DNA of 64,000 nt from DASQZK01 sp963732905 (GTDB taxonomy: Bacteria; Bacteroidota; Bacteroidia; Bacteroidales; GCA-2748055): NCBI GenBank assembly GCA_963732905.1, contig CAVTBM010000001.1:186001-250000 (forward strand). The letters are read 5' to 3'. The notes beneath the pieces are model-generated. The model had not been told where the DNA came from, searched no databases, and worked only from the letters and a program-made list of their open reading frames with translations. Shown one piece after another: positions 1 through 8,834 of the stretch. The position numbers and the translations under genes are program-made. Within the stretch, counting starts at the first letter, position 1. Each line of letters opens with the position of its first letter.

Positions 1-66
1 TTCTTCTAAAATAAGCATTATAGTCTGTGCCGCAAGTTAGTTAAAATAAGGAAGTTTGACTCTGAA

Positions 67-96
67 CCCCGCCTCATTATTTGGAGCGGGTTTTTT
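67..96 (+). terminator. Rho-independent terminator of an upstream gene
   Basis: A GC stem (CCCGC at 68-72 pairing with GCGGG at 86-90, extended by a bulged CTC/GAG) is followed directly by six T residues at 91-96. The order suits a transcript entering from the left edge, whose gene is not in the window. Bases 1-66 show no gene. Confidence 0.65.
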
Positions 97-158
97 GTTG
101 AAATTGAGAAATGAATTAACTTACATTAGTTTACTCAATCTTCTAAAATATTTTATCC

Positions 159-458
159 ATGAAAAACACTAACAAAAGTCTTAGTTTCATCTTTATAACC
201 TGGAGGATATTAATTAATCTCTCGTACATTGTTGGGATTGTACTAATCATTAATGCTACAACACTTTTCTCTTCCAATCACGATTTTCAGTTAAAAATTG
301 ATGAAAAGCAAGCAAGAATTGATACTCTAACCTACAATATTGGTCGAGGCGATTTAAATATCTCATTAGCTACTTTTGCAGATCTAAAAGCAATGATTTG
401 TCTAATCCAAGCCAGATTTTTTATTTTCATCGGGGCATTAACTTTGCTCTGCTTCTAA
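159..458 (+). CDS. small hypothetical membrane protein, possibly truncated
   Basis: This 99-residue ORF is not recognised. It has a hydrophobic segment at about residues 14-35, a polar middle, and a second hydrophobic stretch at about 84-99 that runs into the stop codon. The abrupt end inside a hydrophobic segment suggests a shortened protein. It is more AT-rich than recQ, whose start lies 8 bp downstream. The start ATG follows an AT-rich leader without a clear ribosome binding site. It could be a real two-segment membrane protein or a remnant at the edge of an accessory stretch. Confidence 0.4.
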   Translation: MKNTNKSLSFIFITWRILINLSYIVGIVLIINATTLFSSNHDFQLKIDEKQARIDTLTYNIGRGDLNISLATFADLKAMICLIQARFFIFIGALTLLCF

Positions 459-466
459 AACATGAA

Positions 467-2389
467 ATGAGCTTGACAGATTTTCAGGAAATACTGACAA
501 AGTACTGGGGCTTTTCAAAGTTCAGACCTCTCCAGGAGGAAATTATCCGTTCAGTCTTTGAGGGGAATGATACTCTGGCTCTGATGCCCACCGGCGGTGG
601 TAAATCGTTGACATTCCAGGTACCCACTATGGCCATGGAGGGTATTTGCCTGGTGATTACCCCCCTCATTGCCCTGATGAAAGACCAGGTTGAGCACCTG
701 AACCGGAGGGGGATCAAAGCGGTAGCCATTCATTCCGGACTAAGCCGGGAAGAGATCGACATTACCTTCGACAACTGCATTTATGGCGATTATAAATTCC
801 TCTACCTTTCTCCGGAACGCCTGGCTACAGAAATTTTCAGGGTCCGGATTGAAAAAATGAATGTGTGTCTGATCGCTGTCGACGAGGCACACTGTGTCTC
901 ACAATGGGGTTATGATTTCCGCCCGTCCTATCTTAAACTTGCCGAATTGCGTGAACATCTTCCGGGCGTACCATTCCTGGCCCTAACGGCAACGGCCACC
1001 GAGAAGGTTCTGAACGATATTATGGAGAAACTGGCTTTTAAAGAAAAGCTTCTGTTCAGAAAAAGTTTTGAACGTAAGAATATTACATACCGTGTCGATC
1101 ATGTGGAGGATAAGCTCAGGCGGTTGTTGCTGATCGCACGTGAATATAAGGGTCCGGGCATTGTCTATGTACGAAGCCGCAAAAAAACAAGAGAGATAGC
1201 AACCTTCCTAAGCCAGAACGACATAAGCGCCGACTACTATCATGCAGGGCTGAGCCATGACATCAGGAATACACGGCAGGAAGAATGGCAGGGCGGTAAA
1301 ACAAGGGTGATTGTAGCAACCAATGCCTTTGGCATGGGGATCGATAAACCGGATGTCAGGTTTGTGGTTCACATCGACCTTCCCGATTCACCGGAAGCGT
1401 ATTTCCAGGAGGCCGGACGGGCCGGACGGGATGAGCAGCCGGCTTTGGCGGTCCTGCTCTATAGTGAACCGGATAAGAGACTGGCTGAACAAAGGATCGC
1501 CACAACATTTCCTGAAATTTCGGTCGTCAGGGATGTTTACCACGCCCTGGGTAATTTTTTTCAGCTCCCCTTGGGTAGCGGGAAAGGACAGAGTTTCGAC
1601 TTTGTCCTCTCCGATTTCCTGACCAAATATCGTTTTAATGCACTGATAGCTCATAATAGTCTGCAAATCCTGCAACGTGAAGGGTACCTTGAAATGAGCG
1701 ATGAGATCAATAATCCTTCCCGGGTCTATTTTAAAGTCGAACGCGACGATCTGTATAAATTTCAGGTATCGAATGTCAGGTTTGACGGTTTTATCAAACT
1801 TCTGCTGAGGTCATATTCCGGGATGTTTACCACCTATGTACCGATCGACGAAAACCTCCTCGCAAAACGCTCAGGATTGAAAAGAGAGGATATCGGCGCC
1901 TACCTTTCAAAACTTTCCTCTTACGGCATCATCACCTATATTCCAAGGAAGCGGAACCCGGTGATCACCTATACAGAAGAGAGGCTCGATCTTAAAGGTC
2001 TTCGTTTTTCCGTAGAATCCTATAAATTCCTCAAAGAGAGGTATATCGAGCGGATCCGGTCTATGATGGATTACGCCTCGGGAACCACCAGATGCAGAAG
2101 TGTGTTCCTGCTTGAATATTTCGGGGAGAAAGACCCTCCCCGCTGCGGACAGTGTGATGTGTGTCTCGAAAGGAATGAACCTGAGCTCAGCAGGTCAGAA
2201 TTTGACACGATCCTTTTACAGATTAAAACCCGGCTGTCCGGCCGTGTGATGAATATCACCGAGCTGGCTCAGGATGTAAAGATGCCGGAACCGAAATTTA
2301 CCAAAGTGTTTCGCTGGCTCCTCGATCATGGCAAAGTCATTAAAAAAGGCAATAACTCTTTTACCTGGAATGAAACTTCCATGTCATGA
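467..2389 (+). CDS. recQ: RecQ family ATP-dependent DNA helicase
   Basis: A 3'-5' superfamily 2 DNA helicase of about 640 residues, acting in recombination and replication-fork repair. Walker A is PTGGGKS at about residues 41-47, the DEAH box is at about 139-142, and motif VI (QEAGRAGRD) is near 314-322. A four-cysteine zinc-binding cluster spans about 543-566, followed by a winged-helix-like tail. The C-terminal HRDC domain found in E. coli RecQ is not evident; the last 70 residues look like a winged helix instead. The frame is open further upstream, but the ATG at 467 (MSLTDFQEIL) is the natural start, because it gives the usual family N terminus and avoids overlap with the small ORF. It stands alone, followed by a repeat block. 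Confidence 0.96.
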   Translation: MSLTDFQEILTKYWGFSKFRPLQEEIIRSVFEGNDTLALMPTGGGKSLTFQVPTMAMEGICLVITPLIALMKDQVEHLNRRGIKAVAIHSGLSREEIDITFDNCIYGDYKFLYLSPERLATEIFRVRIEKMNVCLIAVDEAHCVSQWGYDFRPSYLKLAELREHLPGVPFLALTATATEKVLNDIMEKLAFKEKLLFRKSFERKNITYRVDHVEDKLRRLLLIAREYKGPGIVYVRSRKKTREIATFLSQNDISADYYHAGLSHDIRNTRQEEWQGGKTRVIVATNAFGMGIDKPDVRFVVHIDLPDSPEAYFQEAGRAGRDEQPALAVLLYSEPDKRLAEQRIATTFPEISVVRDVYHALGNFFQLPLGSGKGQSFDFVLSDFLTKYRFNALIAHNSLQILQREGYLEMSDEINNPSRVYFKVERDDLYKFQVSNVRFDGFIKLLLRSYSGMFTTYVPIDENLLAKRSGLKREDIGAYLSKLSSYGIITYIPRKRNPVITYTEERLDLKGLRFSVESYKFLKERYIERIRSMMDYASGTTRCRSVFLLEYFGEKDPPRCGQCDVCLERNEPELSRSEFDTILLQIKTRLSGRVMNITELAQDVKMPEPKFTKVFRWLLDHGKVIKKGNNSFTWNETSMS

Positions 2390-2426
2390 TTATAAACTTA
2401 GATACAGGTAGCATAAAAGGATGTGA

Positions 2427-2732
2427 ACTTAGCGAAGCGATCTCACGACCAACGGGAGTAACTTAGCGAAGCGATCTCACGACCAACGGGAGTAACTTAG
2501 CGAAGCGATCTCACGACCAACGGGAGTAACTTAGCGAAGCGATCTCACGACCAACGGGAGTAACTTAGCGAAGCGATCTCACGACCAACGGGAGTAACTT
2601 AGCGAAGCGATCTCACGACCAACGGGAGTAACTTAGCGAAGCGATCTCACGACCAACGGGAGTAACTTAGCGAAGCGATCTCACGACCGAAGGGAGTAAC
2701 TTAGCGAAGCGATCTCACGACCAACGGGAGTA
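2427..2732. repeat. 34-bp tandem repeat, nine copies
   Basis: Nine head-to-tail 34-bp units beginning ACTTAGCGAAGCGATCTCAC and ending AACGGGAGTA fill the gap between recQ and the DUF5063 gene. Eight copies are identical or nearly so. The eighth (2665-2698) reads GACCGAAGGG in place of GACCAACGGG. The unit length is not a multiple of three and stops occur in every frame, so it is not coding. There are no unique spacers, so it is not a CRISPR. The near identity points to recent expansion. Confidence 0.97.
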
Positions 2733-2842
2733 AAATTATGCTTAACTAAAGAAACCTGGTGCATGGAAGCACTCGGAGGCCAATAACCTGAACAGACATT
2801 TTTCTCATGATATCTGGGACGAATTGATATATAAATAATTTG

Positions 2843-2850
2843 TAACTTTG
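2843..2850 (+). promoter_or_regulatory. Bacteroidota-type -7 promoter element
   Basis: TAACTTTG matches the TAnnTTTG -7 consensus, with a TTG 16 bp upstream (2824-2826). Transcription would begin a few bases before the ATG at 2869, giving a very short leader for the DUF5063-exonuclease-RlmI operon. Confidence 0.55.
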
Positions 2851-2868
2851 CGGCTTACTCAGACTGTT

Positions 2869-3504
2869 ATGGGACAACTTCATGATCTTGTATATTCGGA
2901 TGAAGTTCTGAATTTTGTTAAGCAGGCAGGCCATTTTACTGGATTGCTTTCTGCCGACACAGATACGGACAGGAAAAGTTTTGTCAGCGCAATGCTGATA
3001 GTCCTCCCGGCCATGTATTCGGCTTTCCTCCGGATCCCGGTTACAGAGCCCGTTTATGAAGGCGGAAATGAGAAGTTTGTCAGTGAGGAAGAATGGTCTT
3101 TTGTTTATCGGAAAGTGCTTTCCATCATGGGATCACAGAATGAATATCTTGATGTTCCGGATGAGGAAGAATATGACAGGATGGAGCTGATAAGCCGGAA
3201 AATTTCAGAGGATCTTTCTGATATATACCAGGATATCCGGGATTTTACCGAGCTTTACCGGAACGGGACCGATGAGGTCATGAATGATGCACTTTGGGAG
3301 TGCAGGATGAATTTCGAGACGTACTGGGGAAAAAAGATATTGCGCGTTTCAGCTGCTTTTCACGGAGTCATGTTCATGGATGAGGACACCCTCGGAAGGA
3401 TGGACCGGGAGTGGGAAGAACAACAGGGCCGAAAAGAAATCGACACGGATGAATGGTTTATCTCCAGACGTCAAAAAGATTTGGGAGGGGAAAGTGATTT
3501 TTAG
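2869..3504 (+). CDS. DUF5063 domain-containing protein
   Basis: An acidic, largely helical protein of 211 residues resembling the DUF5063 family of Bacteroidota, whose function is not known. There is no signal peptide or membrane segment, so it is probably cytoplasmic. The frame is open from a TTG at 2848, but that codon lies within the likely -7 promoter element, so the ATG at 2869 (MGQLHDLVYS) was chosen. Its 3' end overlaps the next gene (exonuclease) by 56 bp in another frame, which implies translational coupling. The fixed pairing with a 3'-5' exonuclease suggests a nucleic-acid-related role; that is inference. Confidence 0.8.
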   Translation: MGQLHDLVYSDEVLNFVKQAGHFTGLLSADTDTDRKSFVSAMLIVLPAMYSAFLRIPVTEPVYEGGNEKFVSEEEWSFVYRKVLSIMGSQNEYLDVPDEEEYDRMELISRKISEDLSDIYQDIRDFTELYRNGTDEVMNDALWECRMNFETYWGKKILRVSAAFHGVMFMDEDTLGRMDREWEEQQGRKEIDTDEWFISRRQKDLGGESDF

Positions 3505-4090
3505 CAGTGATATCAGTAAAGAGGACATCAACAATCTAAAGCCGGGTGCCTATCAAGGCCGGGTCTGGGTAGTGGAAAATGCGGGCGATGTGTCGAATGT
3601 AATGGAAAAGCTGAGGGCATTCGAAACGGTGGGAATCGACACGGAAACACGCCCGAGTTTTAAAAAAGGAAGAGTTAACCAGGTCTCCCTGATACAGATA
3701 GCCACACCTCAGGAAGTTTATCTTATCCGTACCATTTATACCGGTTTCCCCCCGTCGCTGGTTTCCTTTTTCGAAGATATGAACATCCACAAAGTCGGAG
3801 TAGCACTTCGTGATGATATTGGCAAACTTCAACAGGTAATGCGCTTCATCCCCGCAGGCTTTATCGATCTCCAGGAATATTCAAATCAGTTCAATATTGA
3901 AAGCAACAGTCTGAGAAAACTCTCGGCGATCATTCTCGGTATCCGGATCTCCAAATCCCAGCAACTGTCAAACTGGGAGGCCGATACCCTGAATGAGGGA
4001 CAGATCATCTATGCAGCCACTGATGCCTGGGCATGCCTGGAAATTTATGAAAAATTGAAGAAATCGGTTAACCATTATGGGAAGGACTAA
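3449..4090 (+). CDS. DEDDy-type 3'-5' exonuclease (RNase D / DnaQ-like fold)
   Basis: About 213 residues forming a single 3'-5' exonuclease domain. The DEDD residues are visible: GIDTET for motif I, the ALRDD region for motif II, and YAATD for motif III (YxxxD, the DEDDy subtype). There are no HRDC domains, so it is a short RNase D-like enzyme acting on RNA or DNA ends. The ATG at 3449 (MNGLSPDV) lies inside the DUF5063 gene. The frame is open slightly further upstream, so the exact start is uncertain. Its end overlaps the methyltransferase gene by 14 bp. The grouping suggests an RNA maturation or quality-control operon. Confidence 0.88.
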   Translation: MNGLSPDVKKIWEGKVIFSSDISKEDINNLKPGAYQGRVWVVENAGDVSNVMEKLRAFETVGIDTETRPSFKKGRVNQVSLIQIATPQEVYLIRTIYTGFPPSLVSFFEDMNIHKVGVALRDDIGKLQQVMRFIPAGFIDLQEYSNQFNIESNSLRKLSAIILGIRISKSQQLSNWEADTLNEGQIIYAATDAWACLEIYEKLKKSVNHYGKD

Positions 4091-5264
4091 GCTTATTCTT
4101 AAACCAGGAAAGGAACCATCTTTAAAACGGTTTCATCCCTGGGTTTTCTCCGGTGCTATTATGGATATGTCAGGGAATGCCAGTGAAGGCGACCTGGTGG
4201 ATGTGATGGACAGCAAGGGTGAATTTTTGGCTTCCGGGCATTACCAGAAGAGTTCCATTGCGGTCAGGATCCTGAGTTTCCGGCCGGAGACTTTTGGTCA
4301 GGATTTCTGGGACGGAAGGATTCATGGAGCATGGGCTTTACGTGTCGATGCCGGATTGGCAGGTTCGGAACACACCAGTGTTTTCAGGCTGGTGAACGGT
4401 GAAGGTGATGGACTGCCAGGACTTATCATTGACTTTTACAACGGAACAGCCGTTTTTCAGGCTCATTCGGCGGGGATGTACCAATGCCGGGAACAAATCC
4501 TTAAGGCTTTAATGTCTCTTCCCGGAAATCCTGTGACATCCGTTTACGACAAGAGTACGTACTCTCTGCCCTATAAAGCTGCGTTAAATTCTGCCGACAG
4601 CTATCTTTACGGTGAAGCCGGGTCAGGAGAAGTCATGGAAAACGGACTTCGATTTTTAGTCGACTGGGTAGAAGGGCAGAAAACAGGATTTTTCATCGAC
4701 CAGAGGGAAAACAGGCAGCTACTCAGCAGGTATTCAAAAGGAAGGAATGTTCTTAATATGTTTGGTTATACCGGTGGCTTTTCAGTGTATGCACTGGCAG
4801 GAGGGGCCTCAATGGTTCATACGGTCGATGCCTCTGAACGGGCTGTGACCATGGCAGAGCAGAATGTTAACCTGAACTTTGGTGAAAAAGCCTCACATAA
4901 GGCTTTTCCCATGGATGCTTCAGAATTCTTTACGAAGACAAAAGAAATGTATGATCTGATCATTTTAGATCCGCCTGCTTTTGCCAAGCACCAGAATGTG
5001 CTCAACAATGCACTTCAGGGTTATAAGAAACTTAACCTCAGGGCAATGGAATTGGTTACAAAGGGAGGGATTATTTTCACCTTTAGTTGCTCACAGGTGG
5101 TGAGCCGTGAAAATTTCAGAAAGAGCGTTTTTGCTGCTGCGGCCAACACCGGACGCAGGATCAGTATCCTTCACCAGATGTCCCAGCCTGCAGACCATCC
5201 GGTGAGTATTTATCATCCCGAAGGAGAATATCTCAAAGGCCTCGTTTTAAGAGTGGAGGAGTAA
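4077..5264 (+). CDS. class I SAM-dependent rRNA methyltransferase, RlmI-like
   Basis: A 395-residue protein with an N-terminal PUA-like RNA-binding domain (about residues 1-75, including the HPWVFSG motif) and a Rossmann methyltransferase domain. The SAM-binding motif NMFGYTGGFS is near residue 227, DPPAF is near 298, and a later SCSQ cysteine matches m5C methyltransferases. The E. coli relative RlmI makes m5C1962 in 23S rRNA. The ATG at 4077 overlaps the exonuclease stop, so the two are translationally coupled. Confidence 0.93.
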   Translation: MGRTKLILKPGKEPSLKRFHPWVFSGAIMDMSGNASEGDLVDVMDSKGEFLASGHYQKSSIAVRILSFRPETFGQDFWDGRIHGAWALRVDAGLAGSEHTSVFRLVNGEGDGLPGLIIDFYNGTAVFQAHSAGMYQCREQILKALMSLPGNPVTSVYDKSTYSLPYKAALNSADSYLYGEAGSGEVMENGLRFLVDWVEGQKTGFFIDQRENRQLLSRYSKGRNVLNMFGYTGGFSVYALAGGASMVHTVDASERAVTMAEQNVNLNFGEKASHKAFPMDASEFFTKTKEMYDLIILDPPAFAKHQNVLNNALQGYKKLNLRAMELVTKGGIIFTFSCSQVVSRENFRKSVFAAAANTGRRISILHQMSQPADHPVSIYHPEGEYLKGLVLRVEE

Positions 5265-5292
5265 GGTGAAACGGGGAATGCGATTGCGGCTC

Positions 5293-6132
5293 TTAACTTT
5301 CAGGGTGTTTTATGATCACATTGCGGTATGGAAAAGGAATCTCGACTCCATCTTTGTCAAATCGTTGTTTGATCAGTTTCAGCAGATCCGTCTTCAAAAT
5401 AAATGCCTCTGAGTTGTTCTGCGCCCAGGTATATGCTCTCAGGTTGACCGAGAAATCGGCCAGCGACATCACCCTCACGATCACCTGCGGATCCCCGGCC
5501 AGTTTTTGTTCTTCAGTGCGGTTGTCTATGCAATACGGATGTCGTACCGCTTCATCCTGGATAAGGGCAATGGCTTTATCAATGTCGGAGTCATAGGATA
5601 TCCCTATTTCAATAAGGCTGCACACCTTGGGATCCATGATATTTGAATTGGTGATGGTCTGGGAACTGATCACAGAGTTGGGTATAATCACCCGCCTGTT
5701 TTCAATGTTCCGGATAACCGTATGCCTTAGTGTAATATCCTCCACCGTTCCGTAATGCTGTTCATCTATCCGGATGAAATCTCCGACCCGGAACGGTTTA
5801 AACATTACCAGAAAAATGCCGCTGATGATGTTGGAAAAAGCCTGCTGTGAAGCAAAGCCGATGGCAGCAGCCATTATGCCGGCGGATGCCAGGAGTGTCT
5901 TCCCGATTTTATCCAGGCCCGGAATAAGATAGAAAATGACAGTGAGGGTGATAATGAAAGTAATGAAACTGATGGCATTCCTGATAAAATTATAGGATGT
6001 CACATCAAAGTCCCGTTGGTCATGGGAACGGTTTAGGAACCGGTGAAGCACATAATGGAGGAAACGTGAAACCAGGAAGCCTGCCACTGCGGCAACGCTA
6101 ATATAAAGAAACAGCCTTAAATCTTTGTTCAT
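5293..6132 (-). CDS. small-conductance mechanosensitive channel (MscS family)
   Basis: A 279-residue inner-membrane channel that releases solutes on osmotic downshock. It has three N-terminal membrane segments (roughly residues 7-28, 48-70 and 78-105). The third is rich in Gly and Ala (ASAGIMAAAIGFASQQA), as in the MscS pore helix. The beta domain follows (KPFRVGDFIRI) and then the C-terminal alpha/beta domain. The length matches E. coli MscS (286 residues). It is convergent with the RlmI-like gene and has its own upstream -7 element. Confidence 0.95.
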   Translation of the reverse strand: MNKDLRLFLYISVAAVAGFLVSRFLHYVLHRFLNRSHDQRDFDVTSYNFIRNAISFITFIITLTVIFYLIPGLDKIGKTLLASAGIMAAAIGFASQQAFSNIISGIFLVMFKPFRVGDFIRIDEQHYGTVEDITLRHTVIRNIENRRVIIPNSVISSQTITNSNIMDPKVCSLIEIGISYDSDIDKAIALIQDEAVRHPYCIDNRTEEQKLAGDPQVIVRVMSLADFSVNLRAYTWAQNNSEAFILKTDLLKLIKQRFDKDGVEIPFPYRNVIIKHPES

Positions 6133-6152
6133 TTCTGATATTGTTGAAAAAC

Positions 6153-6160
6153 CAAAATTA
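6153..6160 (-). promoter_or_regulatory. -7 promoter element for the mscS-like gene
   Basis: On the minus strand this reads TAATTTTG, a full match to TAnnTTTG, about 20 bp upstream of the ATG at 6132. No clear -33 TTG was identified. Confidence 0.5.
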
Positions 6161-6194
6161 CAGGAATTTCTCCAACATCTTTATTTAGAACTCA

Positions 6195-6578
6195 TCAATT
6201 CTTATCAGGAAGGCCTATATATTTCTTAATAGTCTCAGCCAAAACTTCAGGTTTGATTGGTTTGGAAAGGTAGCCGTCGAATCCATTCCGGAGAAACTCT
6301 TCTTTTTCCGGTTCCATGGCAAAAGCCGTCTGTGCAATGACAGGTGTTTCCGGTGAAAGTTTTTTAATCCGGTTCAGAACTTCAATACCATTGATGTCGG
6401 GAAGCCTGATATCAAGGAGAACAAGTGAAGGGCTATGCAGTTTGAACAGCTCCAGGCCTTCAATGCCATTCTGAGTACTGATGAAGTTATATCCCAGACT
6501 GTCCAGGACTTCAGAAAGAAATTCCCGGCTGGCTTCGTCGTCTTCAACGACGAGGATAGTCTGATTTTTAGTTTTCAT
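6195..6578 (-). CDS. single-domain response regulator (CheY-like receiver)
   Basis: A 127-residue protein that is only a receiver domain. The acidic pair is in VVEDDE near residue 12, the phospho-acceptor Asp is in LLDIRLPD at about residue 57, and the conserved Lys is in YLSKPIKPE near residue 106. There is no output domain, so it probably signals by protein contact within a phosphorelay. No histidine kinase is adjacent. The nearest kinase in the window is at 48.2 kb, and nothing links the two. Confidence 0.95.
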   Translation of the reverse strand: MKTKNQTILVVEDDEASREFLSEVLDSLGYNFISTQNGIEGLELFKLHSPSLVLLDIRLPDINGIEVLNRIKKLSPETPVIAQTAFAMEPEKEEFLRNGFDGYLSKPIKPEVLAETIKKYIGLPDKN

Positions 6579-7003
6579 TCGATAGGTTTTAGTTCAGGTT
6601 CTATTTCAAATGTCAGTTGACTTACCTTGAAATCTGATCCCGGGAGACTAAAAAGGTTGGAGCTGAAGGAGGATAAATGAAGAAATCGAAATTCTAAAAC
6701 CCGTATCACAATTCTTTCTTAGGGCATCTACCCGTTACGGATTTCGAAAATATCATAAAATAGGGTATTTATATACAAATACCCCCCTGTATACAACAAC
6801 TTTACCGTTATGTATACCGCACAAATTAATTTATCCTTTTATAATCCTTTTTAACATCCTCGACGATGCTAAATCAAATTTATGAAAAAAAAGGAAGGGG
6901 AACGTAAAGAAAAATTATTTTTTCCACTGTTTTTAAACAATCTTTTTAGGTGATGACATTCGTTTTTAATAATTTGGACTCAGAAATTTAAATTATTCAA
7001 CCT
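6579..7003. other. intergenic region, no gene seen
   Basis: This AT-rich 425-bp divergent gap separates the leftward response regulator and the rightward DUF2807 lipoprotein. It must hold both promoters, but no -7 or -33 pair convincing enough to call was found, and there is no clear hairpin. Confidence 0.6.
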
Positions 7004-7729
7004 ATGAAAACGACAATCAGCACTCTTCTTTTCTTACTGGGAGGTACTTTCCTGATGACTTCCTGTACCGAAATATTTAATAATTCCATTTCCGGCAGCG
7101 GCAATGTGGTTACGGAAAAACGTGCCGTTGGAACCTTCAGTGCCATTGAAGCGGAAACCGGGCTCAATGTTATTGTCAGGTTTGAAGAGCCGTCGGGTGA
7201 GGTTGAAGTTGTAGCCGATGATAACCTGCAGCCATATATCCATACGGAGTTGCACGGGGATCTTTTGAAGATTAAGTCGGACCGTTCCATCCGCAATGCA
7301 CGGTCCAAGGATGTTTATGTATCAGCCGGAAGCCTGAAGGAGATCAGGGTCTCAAGCGCGGCTCATCTGACCGGGGAAAACAAGCTGGTAGCGCATGATT
7401 TGCAGGTGGATGTTAGCAGTGCCGCTGATCTTGATCTTGACCTGGAGGCAGGCACGGTCAGCGTCAATGTAAGCTCCGGCGGGAAAGCCAATCTTTCGGG
7501 AACGACTGGCAGGCTGGTAGTTCATGCCAGCAGTGCCGGGCATCTGAATGCGGATAACCTGGAAGCCGGGGTGTGTGAAGCTGATGCGTCCAGCGCCGGC
7601 GAAGTTAACCTGAATGTTACTACCGAGCTGTCAGCTTCAGCAAGCAGCGCAGGATCGATACACTACAAAGGCAACCCCGAGATCAAAAAGCTCGAGAGTT
7701 CAAGCGCCGGCAGCGTTTCCAAAAAGTAA
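7004..7729 (+). CDS. DUF2807 (head GIN domain) lipoprotein
   Basis: A 241-residue secreted lipoprotein. The N-terminal signal ends in a lipobox (MTSC) with Cys near residue 21. The rest is one DUF2807 beta-helix-like domain, beginning with the typical SGSGNVVTEKR stretch. It continues as repeating strands with recurrent SSAG turns (VSSAA, SSAGHLNA, SSAGEVN, SSAGS). Such proteins are common surface or periplasmic proteins of Bacteroidota; the specific role is unknown. It appears monocistronic. Confidence 0.93.
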   Translation: MKTTISTLLFLLGGTFLMTSCTEIFNNSISGSGNVVTEKRAVGTFSAIEAETGLNVIVRFEEPSGEVEVVADDNLQPYIHTELHGDLLKIKSDRSIRNARSKDVYVSAGSLKEIRVSSAAHLTGENKLVAHDLQVDVSSAADLDLDLEAGTVSVNVSSGGKANLSGTTGRLVVHASSAGHLNADNLEAGVCEADASSAGEVNLNVTTELSASASSAGSIHYKGNPEIKKLESSSAGSVSKK

Positions 7730-8055
7730 AGTACATTCCCGGTATGGCTCCCTGCCTGTATTATCCTGAACTTACCGGCGCAGTAAGGTTTCAGGTTCAT
7801 TTTTATATCCGCCATATCAGCGTCAGCATAAACCTGTTCAGGGATTGAAAGTCTGAACATCATCCATCATGAAAGCTCATTATGGATACCGCTGGTTTTT
7901 GAAACGAGGAAGATCAGGCATTTTCCATAACAGATGTCTTACTAAGCCATCCACTCACTTCGCTTATTTCTGAATTTTGGATGGTTGTTGGTGCCCTGTA
8001 ATGCAAACATCCGTCGCACAGATGATATGCCGTGCGTTGAATGAGGTTAAAACAG
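7730..8055. other. intergenic region, no gene seen
   Basis: A 326-bp convergent gap. Short open frames on the minus strand have no recognisable content and overlap the DUF1295 gene, so they were not called. No strong terminator hairpin was found. Confidence 0.55.
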
Positions 8056-8832
8056 CTAAAGGCCTTTTTTACCGGCGAATGGAAGGAAAACGGGGGTATT
8101 CTTTGCATACTCCCTGAAGTCGGACCTGTTGAGATATTTCTTTTCCAGCATGGGTACACCCGAAACATACCGTAGGGAAAGGGTTATGACCACCGGGCTG
8201 ATAAGGGAAATATACCAGTATCCGCTGCCGGTGGAGATCATCCATAAGCCCCACCATACAACAGCTTCTCCGAAATAGTTTGGATGCCTGCTGAATTTCC
8301 ACAGTCCTCCGGTGATAAGCTTTCCTGCATTTTCTGCTTTCCTTTTAAATACCGACAACTGGTGGTCGGCGATGGTCTCAAACAGGAAACCGGCAACAAA
8401 CACCAGTATCCCTGCCATATTTATGGCCGTAAGGGCTGTGTCTCCGCCCCGGAAAGGTAAAATAACCGGCAGGGCTACAACTATCATTACCACTCCCTGC
8501 AGCATGAAAATCTTAAAGAAAGAGATCAGCGGTGCTTTTTTCCCCCAATCCCTGCGCCAGGCAGCGTACCTGAAATCTTCCGGTTTCCTGAAGTTTCTTA
8601 GGAAAATATGGACCGACAACCTGAAACCCCACAGGGTGACCAGTGAGGTGAGAACGATACCTTGTACCGACAGGCTGCCATAATGAATGGCAAGTACAGC
8701 ACAGATCAGGATAAAGCCCGGCCCCCAGGCAATGTCGACGATGGAATATTTTCCCGCCAGGTGAGCTGCCAGGTATAAAAAAACCATATAAATGAATACT
8801 GTCAGAGCAGATATGGTTATGGCAGCAAGCAT
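8056..8832 (-). CDS. DUF1295 / steroid 5-alpha-reductase-like membrane protein
   Basis: An integral membrane protein of about 258 residues with roughly seven hydrophobic segments. The C-terminal part carries the family signature SRHPNYFGE near residue 185, characteristic of DUF1295 and isoprenylcysteine methyltransferase/steroid reductase relatives. The substrate is unknown. The frame runs further upstream into the neighbouring gene, but the ATG at 8832 (MLAAITISAL) begins 2 bp after the DegV-family stop. This tight spacing indicates one operon with that gene. Confidence 0.87.
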   Translation of the reverse strand: MLAAITISALTVFIYMVFLYLAAHLAGKYSIVDIAWGPGFILICAVLAIHYGSLSVQGIVLTSLVTLWGFRLSVHIFLRNFRKPEDFRYAAWRRDWGKKAPLISFFKIFMLQGVVMIVVALPVILPFRGGDTALTAINMAGILVFVAGFLFETIADHQLSVFKRKAENAGKLITGGLWKFSRHPNYFGEAVVWWGLWMISTGSGYWYISLISPVVITLSLRYVSGVPMLEKKYLNRSDFREYAKNTPVFLPFAGKKGL

Positions 8833-8834
8833 GG

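Noticed and set aside
2427..2732. CRISPR array candidate
   Set aside because: The direct repeats are contiguous with no unique spacers, and no cas genes are nearby.
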